Source: Flammulina velutipes
Taxonomy: Eukaryota > Basidiomycota > Agaricomycetes > Agaricales > Physalacriaceae
Assembly (NCBI GenBank): GCA_011800155.1
Contig: CM022373.1
Coordinates: forward strand, 1,922,001 to 1,986,000
Direction of reading: 5' to 3'
Length of the DNA: 64,000 bases
Positions 10,565 to 20,888 of this stretch are shown piece by piece. The notes under the pieces are model-generated. The model was given only the letters and a program-made list of their open reading frames with translations. It did not search any database and was not told the origin of the DNA. The translations under genes were made by a program, and so were the position numbers. The stretch's first letter is position 1, and every line of letters starts with the position of its first letter.

Positions 10565-12689
10565 TCAACTGCGCCACAGCGATTTGAGCGGCGATCCCAT
10601 CGTAGGTTCGCGTGCCCGTCGAACCAGTCGTCCAGATGGAGAAACGACACTCGTATCAAGAATCTTCTTAGTGCGCCTCATCCCCAGCTTGACAGAAGCC
10701 GTAATCAAAGACAAAGATGGCGAAGGGAGTGGGCGGTAATCCGGCTCAAGGAGATCCTCGGCGGAGGGGATAATTCGCATATCGTATACGACTCTAACCA
10801 TAGAAAGAAAGACGTCGTCCTCGTCCATATCAGGTTCCTCTTCCTCTTCAGCAGTCTCCATCGGTGGTTCGCACTCGTCGAGGAGCAAAGGGAATGATGT
10901 TGAGCTCGCTAACCAATTATCCATGCGCATGGGTAAATGTTTAGCGAGCTCAGCATCCTCGCCCTCTTGGCTCGAGAGGTCGTCGTCCGGTTGAGTCGAT
11001 CTTTGTGGCGGAGATGGCGCTGTAGAAGGCGAAAGAGGGAAGGCGCCATAGGGAAGCGCGTCGAAAGAATCATCGTCGTCCGCCTCGCTCAAAAGTGACT
11101 GGAGAGACTCCGAAGTTGAAAGAAGGGACTCGTTCGACGGCGAAAGGATTGATGCAATAAAGTCGCGGTCATCGTCAGAATCATCGTCGTCGCTGAAAAC
11201 AAGAGATTGGTACGATGGAGAACATGAAGTGGGAGAGTGCATACCTGAAGAATACGTCCAACAATGGTGGCAGTAAAGATGGGAGATCGTCGTCGTCGAT
11301 TGTTTCGGAGTGCGAGAAAAGGCAGGAAAAAGATATCTCGGGGGAGGAAGGAGGTGATGAAGCAAAGGAGTCGTCGTCGACGGAAAGATGGGATTGGTTC
11401 CATGGCGAAGATGAAGACGAGGGAGAAAAGTTGAATGATGGCGAAGGCGATGAAGGGATGGATGCAGAAGGTGATGGAGGGAAGGATTCTTCGACATCTT
11501 CGTCCTCGCTCGAGAGTGATTCCTGAGAATCTGCGGTCGGGAGAAGATCTAGAATGCTTTGAAGAGGGGGAGAAAGAGTGAGCTGAGAAAGCGCCGGTGC
11601 AGCTTCTATATCGCGAGTCTGCCGAGTACACAAAACGAGGGAACCGATACAAGCCGCGTAGACATGGATCGAACACTTGAGATGGGACTGAGCAAGACGC
11701 ACCTGAACCAATAACCGAGACACAGTGATACCCATCTTGTTCTCCACGCCATACCAGCAACGCCAGAGACTGATGCCACCCGCACTCAACCAACAGGCCG
11801 CAAGCCAGACATGAGAGAACACAACCACTTCCACGTTGCTGAGAAGGGACCAAAATGCCGGGAAAATCGGGTGCACTGAAAGGTTAGCATACCACACCTC
11901 GATACTCACAAGAACACGGTCTACCCATTCGCACCTTGCCAACAGACTGGCACCAATGTCGTTGGCCATCGGAACGATATAGTCACAGACTGTCCAGTGA
12001 CCCCTAGGAAACCAACTGGCGACAGTAACGATACAATCCACGACGACCCCGTCCAAATCGTACACGACGCGCCCTAAAAGTCGGACGGTACGGGCGATGC
12101 TGAACACGACCACCATGTCGAAATCGGAGAGAATATCCCAGAGACAAGCACAGACCGTAGGAATCTGGCTGGCACCAAGGGCGAGAGAGGCAAAGGCGAT
12201 CATCTTGAAGGTGCGTAAGAGCCACACGAGAGCCACGAGAGTAGGATCAGACGCGACGACGGTCTTGACATCGCAAAATACGGTGGCGCACTGAATCACA
12301 AAGGGCGATGCTAGAACGGAGCGGGAGAAGAGGCTGGAGAAAGAGGTGTGGGAAGAGGGAGAGAAAGGCGGGATGAAGCGGGGAGCGGATTCGACCTCGG
12401 CGACTCTGGCGAGTTGGCCACGACACTGGAGGATCAGGAGGACAGGGACGAGAGCCACGATGAAGGTAGCGAGAACAAATGGGAAGGGCGAGATGGAGTT
12501 GGAGGTGAGGGTGGTAACAGTCGGCATCGCCATGGGACGAAGGCACGACGTGGGCTCGAAGATAACGGCGGGGCGAAGGCGCAGCGCGGTCTCGGCGGTA
12601 ACAGCAGGTTGGAGAACAAACGGGGTTGGCAGGATGAATAACAACGCAACGTAAACGACGAGGAAGACGGCGAAGTGAATGGCAAACAT
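10565..12689 (-). CDS. Unknown multispan membrane protein with acidic serine-rich tail, copy A
   Basis: Function not recognised. Two exons (12689..11245 and 11192..10565) around a 52-base intron (GTATGC..TTTTCAG) give about 690 residues. The N-terminus is a hydrophobic anchor (MFAIHFAVFLVVYVALLFIL). More hydrophobic segments include FPFVLATFIVALVPVLLILQ, MIAFASLALGASQIPTVCAC, FPAFWSLLSNVEVVVFSH and SIHVYAACIGSLVLC. The conserved stretch LSVHPIFPAFWSLLS is shared with copies B and C. The second half is low complexity, with runs of Ser, Pro, Asp and Glu. Exon 2 carries the palindromic motif LAKHLPMRMDNWLAS and ends in a basic tail (SGRLVRRAREPT). ATG 12689 was chosen because the frame upstream of it is not conserved between copies while the TATA box is. 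Copy C is much closer to A than B is. Confidence 0.8.
10905..10968. repeat. Imperfect palindrome inside exon 2 of copy A
   Basis: Arms of about 30 bases meet at CCATGC|GCATGG (centre at 10936/10937). The outer arms read GATGTTGAGCTCGCTAA and, on the other side, TTAGCGAGCTCAGCATC. The mismatches cluster between the outer arm and the core. The same structure is present in copies B and C. Confidence 0.85.
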
Positions 12690-12770
12690 GGTAGCCGAAG
12701 GAGTTTCAAAATATCGAATGGGTGGTACGAGGGAAAGAGAACCTTGGAGTGATCGAGAAGCGTACTTGCT

Positions 12771-12819
12771 CTTATATACCCAGAGACCAATAACAGTGCC
12801 AAACATAAGCGTGGCGCAA
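12771..12819 (-). promoter_or_regulatory. TATA box and upstream conserved block of copy A
   Basis: On the minus strand GGTATATAAG lies about 85 bases before the chosen ATG. TTGCGCCACGCTTATGTTTG lies about 20 bases further up. Both blocks are kept in copies B (17.52-17.57 kb) and C (61.49-61.54 kb) although the surrounding leader has drifted. Confidence 0.7.
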
Positions 12820-13070
12820 TCTCCCGGAGAGCCATTTGGCAAGGGATAGACGTAGTCCATCGCAAGAGGTATCGCCTAGTACAATATCGCGTTTCCGTCC
12901 ACCTTTGTAAAGGCGATTTGCTATTTTACCTATCAAAATGTCAGCTCAAAATCCACTATCAGCCCTTGAAGAAACCAACAATAACCGTAAATGGCTCTAG
13001 GCGTTATCCAATGACAGCTCATAATTCGGTACTTTGACGCTCCCGAATACGCAACAGATGAAAAAAAAAC
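12820..13070. other. Spacer between copy A and the truncated coiled-coil gene
   Basis: Diverged copy of the 17.57-17.88 kb spacer. Shared runs include AGGCGATTTGC near 12910 and 17667, and AACCAACAATA near 12973 and 17723. No gene is seen. Confidence 0.6.
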
Positions 13071-13209
13071 TGGTATCATACCTGTACAGCCATACATCGA
13101 CTTGGGACCCGTAAACGAAGACTTCCCAGGCAGACGTGGTGTCTCAGTATCATTCCAGAACAGCGGAGTCCCCGTGGCCGAAGTCGCCAACGCGTTTATG
13201 TACATCGTT

Positions 13210-13960
13210 GAATCCGAGTCAATGCGGATATGAACGCAACAGGACGACCTTCATCTCATCCTGCTGAAAGGACATGATAGCGTCCGCCGTTTGGGATCCA
13301 GGTACATGTGTTAATATCGGAGAACGTGAAGGAGGCAGGATCGCTGAACGAGGACTAGGCCACTTTTGGACAGGAAAGAATGGCGCACAATCCTAATGGC
13401 GGGTTAAGGATAACTGAAATCGGAAAAAGACTCATCATGGCGCACGAATTAGCCTGCGAAGAATACAACACAGCCCAACACGCAAAAAATCATACAAAAT
13501 GCTTCGCTTACTCTTCCCATCCACGCGGAAACTTGGTGACAAACAGGTGTGGTACTCCGCGGATGACCCAGCATCCAACGATAGGGATCATGCTAGATGA
13601 TATGACAAAGGCAGGAATAAGTCGCATCCTTTCATTTGGGTTCCGAATGTAGTCTGGCTGCGGGGGAGCGATGATGGTGGCCATTGATTAAGAGTGTTCT
13701 GACGCGAGGTCCTGATTTGGGCATCACCGCCTTGAACTCCGTCACATAAGACACCACCCGACCTGGGCAGCATCATCTGTCGTGCATCCTCTTCCTGCAA
13801 TAACTCTGCCAACCGGGAATTCTCTTTGCCATCAAAATTTTAGTCCGTCCTCGCCCACCATCGTGGCGTCTGGAGTTATGTTTCCTGCTCCTGGCAGCTT
13901 CCTTCACAGAAATTTCAAGGCCATAACATCTAGATGAAGGGTGGCGTGACTGCCTGAACC
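13210..13960. other. Unmatched insertion of about 750 bp in the left duplication copy
   Basis: This stretch has no counterpart between 18020 and 18200 in the right copy. I see no clear terminal inverted repeats or target-site duplication by eye. It holds one credible small reading frame on the minus strand (13508-13684). Confidence 0.6.
13508..13684 (-). CDS. Possible 58-residue single-pass membrane protein
   Basis: Not recognised. The frame starts at ATG 13684-13682 in a good context (TCAATGGCC) and stops at TAA 13510-13508. It begins MATIIAPPQPDYIRNPNERM, continues with a hydrophobic segment (LIPAFVISSSMIPIVGCWVI), and ends in a short basic and aromatic tail (PHLFVTKFPRGWEE). The order of short soluble N-terminus, one membrane helix and positive tail looks like a small mitochondrial or ER membrane subunit. 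With only 58 codons and no homologue in the window, chance or a gene fragment remains possible. Confidence 0.35.
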   Translation of the reverse strand: MATIIAPPQPDYIRNPNERMRLIPAFVISSSMIPIVGCWVIRGVPHLFVTKFPRGWEE

Positions 13961-14204
13961 TGCTGACCAGCCTCGTACGACGTCGCGTCGTGTTCTGACT
14001 TTCTTGTGAAGTGTAGCCCGACCTAGAAGTATGTTGCCAAAGGTTTTCTGTTTCTCTGTGGCTCGCTCCATTGGCAGGCCAAGCACCTACGTAACGGTTA
14101 GCAATGATCTTTGAGGAAACTTTTAGCAGCATACCTCTCGGTCGACTGAACGCAGTGCTCCAGCCAGCATGCGGCAAAGGGAGACCCATAAAACACATTA
14201 CCGC

Positions 14205-14976
14205 CTTCATGTGTATAGTTCTGAACGGCAGGCGTGGTGGCGAGGACAGGCTCTGTTTCCGTCGATCCAGAAGTTGTTCGAAAGGCGCCCTACGAAACAA
14301 TTTGAGATCCTTGACTGAGCGAGCGATTGGACCGTCTCTAGACCGTAACCCAGGAGAGGAACCTGCTTAGACAACCGTCCGGAGCTGGCGGGATACGATT
14401 GGGATACCATTTGTAGACGTGTAAAAAGAGATGGGCAGAAGTATGCAAATGACGGGCTAGACGATTCAACAGAGATACTCTGATTTGGAGAGCAAACTAA
14501 TGACATTGATCCTACTGTATACCTAGACAAAAATAAAGGCTCTGGAGTCAGACAAAGGGCGCATTGTTACACACCTTTATGCTGAACGGAACACCATGTA
14601 ATCCCCGAATGACCCCATTCCCGCATCCAGTTTCTTAGCAGCCTCACGGGCTCCATCAACACATCGAGCACCGTGCTGGGAGTCGCGTCTGTCGGTGCAA
14701 TTCAGTCAGGCAATTTGTCCGGTCATGGGTGATAATAGCGCGCTGTATGCGCGCTTCCGATACGCCGGTGGCCGTCCATGTTCTTCGTGCGACAATCCGC
14801 TTCGTTGAAGATGATGAAGGTAAGAAACAAGTCGTACCGCCAAACAAAGCACATGGTACCTGTGGCGCACAAGTATGTATCATGATCAGCCGTGAAATCT
14901 TTCCTGTTCGGGTTCGTTCTGCCCGTTTCGCGTCAACTTGGAAACAGTCTTGTTACTTATTGAGAAAAGGCTCTTA
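14205..14976 (-). pseudogene. Amidase pseudogene, right duplication copy
   Basis: Degenerate copy of the 5' two thirds of the amidase. Kept pieces include TCAPQVPCALFGGTTCFLPS and ARIQRAIITHDRTNCLTE from the region around intron 1 and the second exon, and the VKDLKLF-like block near 14300. The base triplet aligned with the start codon reads CTT on the plus strand instead of CAT, so the ATG is gone. After ACCGTCCGGAGC near 14380 the sequence jumps to what corresponds to 9615. This removes the GGSSGG signature and the catalytic serines. The 3' end is cut off at the duplication junction near 14200. Confidence 0.85.
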
Positions 14977-15270
14977 GTTAAACACACGGGATTATAGCCA
15001 GTAATTAACTCGATATTCGTCTATACATGTACACACACAAGCAAAATAATTAAAACACGTAACATCCACCACACAATAAATCCCAACGCCACCTAGAACC
15101 GCCACCGAGAATTGTCGAGAACAGTTGGCCACCTTCGTAGTACCCGCTTGCTCGAGGACGAAGTCGTGCTACTGTCAAAAGGCTTCTCCGCCCGGGGCTT
15201 GACAGCCGTAGAAATCAAAGTCGTTTTCCTGAGCAAGACGCGAGTCGCCCGCTGTAGCGCCTCCTTCGTA
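14977..15270. other. Spacer holding an out-of-frame tail of copy B
   Basis: 15093-15270 on the minus strand still encodes a basic tail (KRVLRRWPTVLDNSRWRF) resembling the C-termini of A and C. It is in a different frame from the copy B exon 2 ending at 15271. The rest is AT-rich spacer. Confidence 0.5.
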
Positions 15271-17439
15271 TCAGATCGGGATTGCTGGAAAGCGGATTTG
15301 AAATGTGTCTTGGTCTTGGTTGGCGACAGAGGTCTCGTAGAAGGAGATGGTATCCAGTTGAGGTGCAAGAATAAGGCGACGGCGGAGTGGAACACGGAGG
15401 ACCTTTGGAATGGAGTCGAGGGGCGGAGGCGAAGATGTTGGGCTCGCTAACCAATTATCCATGCGCATAGATAACTTTTTAGCGAGTCCAACATCCACAT
15501 CCTTTTGGCTCGAGGGATCACAGTCCGGTGGGGGCAACGGTGTCGCGAGTTTCGAAGAGGCTGAGGCATGTTTCGAAGGCGATGACAACAGTCGAAGAGG
15601 GTAGGAAGAGGGAGGAAGTTTTTCGAAGAAGTCTTCGTCGTCTTCAAGGCTCGACAGCGAGTGGAGAGAATCGTCCGAAAGCAGTGACTGGTTCGACGAG
15701 GAAAATATAGAGGCATAGAATCCACCGTCAGAGCTATCTTCGTCGTCACTAGAAGGAGAGTGTTAGTATGACAGATAAGACGAAGCTGGAAGGACATACC
15801 TGTCGAAGGAATCCTTGTGGATCGATGAATGGGAATCCGAGGCCGAGAATAGGCAGGAGTGGCAGGAATCATCGGCACGGAAGAAAGGGAATAGACTCCA
15901 TAGGGACGATGAAGATGGAGTAGAAGAGGATGGCGACGGAGGGAGAAGGTCGTCGTTGAAGTCGCTCCGAGAATCCGGAAGCGGTGCGTCCTCGGTGCAA
16001 GTAGGTTCAAGCTGGTCCCATGGCGACGACATTGACGCAAAGAAATCATCATCGGCGACTGGATGGCGAGAATCTGCGGGCGAGAAAAGCCAAGAGGAAG
16101 GGGAGGAGGGAGAAGGGCGGGATGGCTGGGACGAGAAATGTAAGGGAAATGATACACCGTCAAAGCTATCCTCGTCTTCCTTCGATACTGAATCCAAAGA
16201 TTCACAACCAGAGATACCATCCTCTCCACCCGGAAACGAATCTGGACAACGCGAGAGCGGAAGAAGATCTATGACTCGCTGAAGAGAAGGAGAAAGTGTG
16301 AGCTGATAAAACGGAGCCGCAACATCTCTTTCACGAGCCCGACGAGTAACCACAACGAGCGAACCAACACAAGCCACATAGACAAGGATCGAACACTTGA
16401 GATGAGACTGAGCGAGACGCACCTGCACCGACAACCAAGCCATGATGATACCCGTCTTGTTCCTCGTGTCATACCAGCAACGCCCGAGACTGATGCCACC
16501 CGCACTCAACCAACAGGCCGCAAGACTGACGCCAACGAACACAACCACTTCCTCGCTGCTGAGAAGGGACCAAAATGCTGGGAAAATCGGGTGCGCTGAA
16601 AGATTAGCATAGAACACCGTAATACTACTCACAAGAGCACGCTCCACTGACTCGCACCTTGCCAACAGACTGATACCAATGCCGTTGAAAGTCGAGATGA
16701 TCCATTCAAAGACTGTCCAGCGATCCCTAGGTAAAAGACTGGCGACATTGACAATAGCATCCACGACGATCTCGTCCACATCGCACACGACACACCCGAC
16801 GAATCGGACGGTACGGGCGACACCAGACACGGCCACCATGTCTTTGGAGGGAATCTCCCAGAGCCAGGCGCAGACCGTAGGAATCTGGCTGACCCCAAGG
16901 GCGAGAGAAATAAAGGCGATAATCTTGATGTTGTTGAAGAACGACCCAGGAGCCACGAGAGTAGGATCGGAGGCGACGACGGCCTTGACATCGCTAAATC
17001 CGGTGGCGCGCTGGGTCTTGAAGGGCGATGCGAGAACATAACGGGAGAAAGGGCGGGAGAAGGTGGCAGAAGGAGAGATGGAGGGAGATGGCGAGATAGA
17101 GGGAGAGAAAGGCGGGATGGAACTGGGAATGGGTTCGACCTCGACGGCTTCGGCGAGTTGGCCACGGCGTTGAATGACCACGAGGACGGCGACGAGGGCC
17201 ACAACGAAGGAAACAAGGATGAACGACATGGGCGAGATGGAGTTGGATGGGACAGTGACCATCGTAGGCGTGGTGGTAGGGGGAACACACAACGTGGGCT
17301 GGAAGGACTCGAGGATAACGGCGTGGTTGAGGCGCCGCAACGAGGTCTCGATCATGGCGGGGGATTCAAGTGGGTTTGGAAGGATAAAAGGTAAGGCGAC
17401 GTAGACGACGAAGAACACGGCGAGCTGAATGGCAAACAT
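15271..17439 (-). CDS. Unknown multispan membrane protein with acidic serine-rich tail, copy B
   Basis: Paralogue of copies A and C. Two exons (17439..15800 and 15748..15271) around a 51-base intron give about 705 residues. The N-terminus is MFAIQLAVFFVVYVALPFIL. Hydrophobic segments include FILVSFVVALVAVLVVIQ, IIAFISLALGVSQIPTVCAW and SILVYVACVGSLVVV, and the shared LSAHPIFPAFWSLLS is present. The central low-complexity region is longer than in A. Exon 2 keeps LAKKLSMRMDNWLAS, then loses similarity and stops at 15271. Similarity resumes in another frame downstream, so a frameshifting deletion probably removed the usual C-terminus. It is the most diverged copy, and it sits at the end of the duplication that joins the intact coiled-coil gene. 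Confidence 0.75.
15435..15496. repeat. Imperfect palindrome inside exon 2 of copy B
   Basis: Arms of about 29 bases (TGTTGGGCTCGCTAACC and its near-complement AGCGAGTCCAACA) centred at CATGC|GCAT. The antisense strand reads VGLANQLSMRIDNFLAS, close to the sense peptide VGLAKKLSMRMDNWLAS. Confidence 0.85.
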
Positions 17440-17514
17440 GGTAGCCGAAGGAATTCACGGTATCGAATGGGTGGTACGAGGGAAAGAGAACCTTGAAGTG
17501 ATCGAGAATCGTAC

Positions 17515-17568
17515 TTGCTCTTATATACCCAAAAATCAAAAACACTGCCAAACATAAACGTGGCGCAA
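17515..17568 (-). promoter_or_regulatory. TATA box and upstream conserved block of copy B
   Basis: GGGTATATAAGAG and, upstream, TTGCGCCACGTTTATGTTTG on the minus strand, at the same spacing from the ATG as in A and C. Confidence 0.7.
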
Positions 17569-17884
17569 TTCTCCGGTGAGTCCTTCAACGGAAGCGTGGA
17601 CGCTGAACGCCCTTGGGAAGATGCATCGCCCAGTACAGGATTGAATTTCCATCTGTCTTTGCCAAGGCGATTTGCCTTGTTTCCTGTCAAAGCGTCAGCT
17701 CACAATCCATTATCCACCAAGAAACCAACAATACCCGTAAAGCGCGGTAGGCGTTATCCTATATTTACTCGAAAATCCGTCTTTTGTTGGAAAAATGAAT
17801 TACATTCGCGCGATTGTCCCTAAAGTCCTAAATACACAGCAGATAAAAAAACTCATAAGTAAATCATCTGGCATCATACATATA

Positions 17885-20800
17885 TCACCCATATAACGAC
17901 TTTGGTCCGGCATACGGAGACTGCCCAGGTAATCGCGGCGTCCCAGTCCCATTCGCCAGATACGGCGATCCTTTCCCAAACCGTGGAGTCCCAGTCGCCG
18001 AATTTGCCAACGTATTCATGTACGTCGTCGGGTCAGGCGGGCTCTCGCCCTCTTTGGTTCCAGCCTTTAAAATCCCTCCTTGCAAAGATGACCGTACCGC
18101 AGGCGAATACAGGGGTGTTCTCCGCGAATCAGGTGGGTTCTGGCTGGCTGACGACGAAGTCGATGCGGAATCGGAGGATGTCGAGCTGCGGGAAGAGGGA
18201 CGCGTTCGGACTTTCTTCTTCGAATCTGAAGCAGCCCGTCCTGGAGGTAGGGGATAACTATAACCAGGTGGTGTAGTCTGGGCCGCGTACGCTACTCGAG
18301 GCGTACGAGAACCACCAGAAGAAGAAGGCGGGGCATATGGGCCACTTTTTCCGAGTCCTCCATGGCTCGTTCCATTCGCAGGCCAAGCACCTACGTAATC
18401 GTTAGCAATGTTTTCCTGGAAACTGTTCGCAGCATACCTCCAGATCCACTTCCCGCAGTGCCCCAGCCAGCATGCTGACCCCAGCTGTTAGACGGTACCA
18501 TCTTCGGCGTCTGGTTGCCCAGGTCGTTCGCAGGTGGTTGGGCGACAAAGGTATAAGGGATTCCATTCGTAGAAGCCGGAGGGGTATAGTCGTCACTGGC
18601 ATCAGCACTGGCATCGTCTCCATAATCTTCACTATCAGGTATGACAGGCCCCTGGTCTGGTCGTTCTAGTGGAAGCGCCTGTGGTGCATGATTCGGGCTG
18701 AGGAACCCGGTTGCTTGAGCATTGGAAGTGTCTGTGACGAGAGAAGGAGGTCGGGACTACCAAAAACATGATTAAGAGTTGCCAGTAAAGTAGTAAGTGA
18801 ACAACATACTGGTGGCTCAATGTTGAATTCTATGCTATGCGTACTGCGACTGCCACTGGAGCCTCGTCGTTGCATTGGTTGGGTCGGCGATAAACTATTT
18901 TGACTAGAGTGTGCCGAGTTAGGCATCGGAGGCTGGAGCATATTAGGGTTGAATTGTGGTGTAGCCTTTCAAAAATAATCAGTCCTCGTCTCAAGACTCA
19001 AAACCACACATACATCAGTGCTAGTACTCCTTCTCCATTCCTCGACGGTTGTATTAGGTTCACGAATCTCCGGCAAAGGGGATGGCGCGACAGACCCAGA
19101 AACAGTACTGCCGCCTTCATGAATCGCACTCAGCCTCGACGACATGTCCCTTTCCATTCGGGGGAAGCTGGAGAGGTTGACAGATTCTGATAATGGGGTC
19201 ATCGTACCCGTATCCGGCTCCGAATCTGGGATCTTGAAGAAGTCGTTATCCAAAGTTGGTGGCCGGTATACGGTGTAAGGTACACCTGGCGCTCTGAAAT
19301 CAGGAATTGGTATAGGTGGGACCGGGAACGAATAAGTGACCGCTGGCTGGGAAGTTCTCGGACCTGACGCAGATGAGTAGGGTACAGCAGACTGGGATGC
19401 AGAAGTGGACCTGGGGAGTGCTTGCGTTCCATTGGATCGAGGAGTGTGGGTAGGTGGTGGGGGAATCATACGCGGCTCGGGACTTGGCGGCTTTACACGT
19501 ATTTGAGGGGACGCTTCGTGAGCGGGAGGCATGGTGCGCGATCGAGATTGCGGCGTCGGGAAATTGTTGTAATTATCCTGAGTCTGCCGTGAAGGACCAG
19601 CCGATGGCGTCCCGAAGTCGTTACGCAGAGGACTGGTAACATGTTGCTGCATTCCTACGGCAGGAGACTGCACTGGTGGAAAATTTTGAGACCGAGGCGT
19701 ATCAGCAGAGTTGCTGGCCTCGGGGATGTCCGACAGCTTGCGGAAGGGCGTCATGCGATGATGAGGCATCGAACGGTCGACGCTGGAGGCGCGGGATGTG
19801 GCCTGGGACGGTGCTCGTGACGCTGGCCTCGAGTGACGGGATGGAGGGCGGGATGGAGGCTGGGATGGTGGCTGGGACGGAGGCTGGGACGGGATCTGCG
19901 ATGGCGCATGGGACGGTGGCTGGGATGGTGCACGTGACATGGGTTGTGATTGCGATGTGCGGGAGGGGCGGGATTGGGTAGTGTAGCTGTGCGACCGGTG
20001 ATGATCTGAGCTTCTGTGCTTTGACCGAGATTCATCCCGGCGGCGGCGCGACCCACCATAATCCGAGGCAAAGTAACGCGGTCGCGTGTCGCGTACAATT
20101 TCAGTGCCAGTTGTTAGTCGCGATGCTGCGTCGTCGTCGTCGTCGTACACCTCCTCGATATACGCTCCTGTTGGCATGCTATCCGGAAATTCTCCGTCTA
20201 TGCCTTTCATGCCCTGCTTCAAGAAGAGGTTATAGCCATCCTGAAGACCGCGCCGTCGCCCGACCTCGGTACTCTGGTGGCGAACAAAGGTCAGAGCGAG
20301 ACGTCGGTACTTGTCGGTGACATGCTCGACACGATCCTCCGCTGCCATTTTGTCGTCTTCAGCAGCAGCGAGACGTGCCTTGGTGCGCTCTATCTCGTCT
20401 CTAGCGTATGTCAACTCCAGTTCCATCGTCCTCACATTCGTCTGGGCTGCTGCTGTTTTCCGCTGGGCCTCCAAGAGCTGTTCGATGCGGTGTGTGTCAT
20501 CGACAAGTTTTGCGATGAGATGCTCTTGTCGCGACTTTTGGCGAAAGTCCGCCTGTCGCTGCCACGCAATATGGTCCTTGAGAACACCGAGCAGATCCTG
20601 ACGGTCTCTTTCGTCGGAAATACGGGGCGACTCGGTCTTGTCGTTCGAGTAATATGCATCTCTCTCCGCTTTGAATTTGGCGTCGAATGCATGGGATGAG
20701 CTCTTCTTGGATGATACCATGGATGGGCTCTTGGGTGGCACTGGTGGTGGGAGCTCTGGCTCGGGGAAAGTAATGGGTTCTGGTTCGTTAATCTGGTCGT

Positions 20801-20888
20801 GCTTGTAGTTAAAGTAGTCGTTCTGCATGCTGTTATCCATGAGCATTCAATGACACAGCGATGGCGTAAACAAGACGTACTCGGCCAT
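17885..20888 (-). CDS. Coiled-coil and Ser/Pro/Gln-rich protein of unknown function
   Basis: Not recognised as a named family. Splicing gives roughly 900 residues. Exon 1 is only eight bases (20888-20881, ATGGCCGA), followed by a 51-base intron and MQNDYFNYKHDQIN. Residues of about 50-230 are charged and heptad-like (LEAQRKTAAAQTNVRTMELE, DDKMAAEDRVEHVTDKYRRL), predicted coiled coil. A DDDDD run follows, then an Arg/Ser-rich part and a tandem SQPP repeat (19835-19965). The C-terminal half is proline-rich and disordered, ending with two TGTPR motifs and GQSPYAGPKSLYG. More introns lie near 19013-18966, 18810-18758 and 18440-18395. This looks like a cytosolic scaffold. A truncated copy of its 3' end lies at 13070-14195. 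Confidence 0.7.
19835..19965 (-). repeat. Short tandem repeat coding SQPP/SRPP units
   Basis: About ten degenerate 12-base units (plus-strand form GCTGGGAYGGWG) encode repeated S-Q-P-P, S-R-P-P and S-H-A-P tetrapeptides within the coiled-coil gene. Copy number is probably variable between strains (inference). Confidence 0.8.

Larger units (their letters stand above)
9195..14195. repeat. Tandem duplication, left copy
   Basis: The segment from inside the amidase (about 9195) through gene A to a 3' fragment of the coiled-coil gene (about 14195) repeats, in the same order and orientation, from about 14205 to 18490. Matching landmarks are the amidase start region (10270-10316 with 14930-14976), the gene bodies A and B, and the run GGCCAAGCACCTACGTAA at 14078 and 18381. 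The left copy is longer by about 750 bp because of unmatched sequence at 13210-13960. Confidence 0.85.
13070..14195 (-). pseudogene. 5'-truncated and interrupted copy of the coiled-coil/proline-rich gene
   Basis: 13075-13210 matches the last exon of the gene at 17885-20888: NALATSATGTP, TPRLPGKSSFTGPKSMYG here against NTLANSATGTP, TPRLPGQSPYAGPKSLYG there. 13960-14185 matches 18200-18485, including the exon-intron border around GAWPANGASH. The two parts are split by about 750 bp with no counterpart in the intact gene. Homology stops near 14190, where amidase sequence begins: this is the duplication junction. It cannot make the original protein because the whole N-terminal half is missing. Confidence 0.8.
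14205..18490. repeat. Tandem duplication, right copy
   Basis: Right-hand copy of the 9195-14195 segment, with the amidase pseudogene, copy B and the start of homology to the truncated coiled-coil gene. Divergence is clear, so the event is not recent. Confidence 0.85.

Noticed and set aside
11215..11526. Plus-strand frame rich in Glu, Ser and Asp opposite copy A
   Set aside because: It is the antisense shadow of the low-complexity acidic exon; similar shadows appear opposite copies B and C.
12690..12860. Start of copy A at the upstream in-frame ATG (12860)
   Set aside because: The segment contains the TATA box, and in copies B and C the same region is out of frame with the protein.
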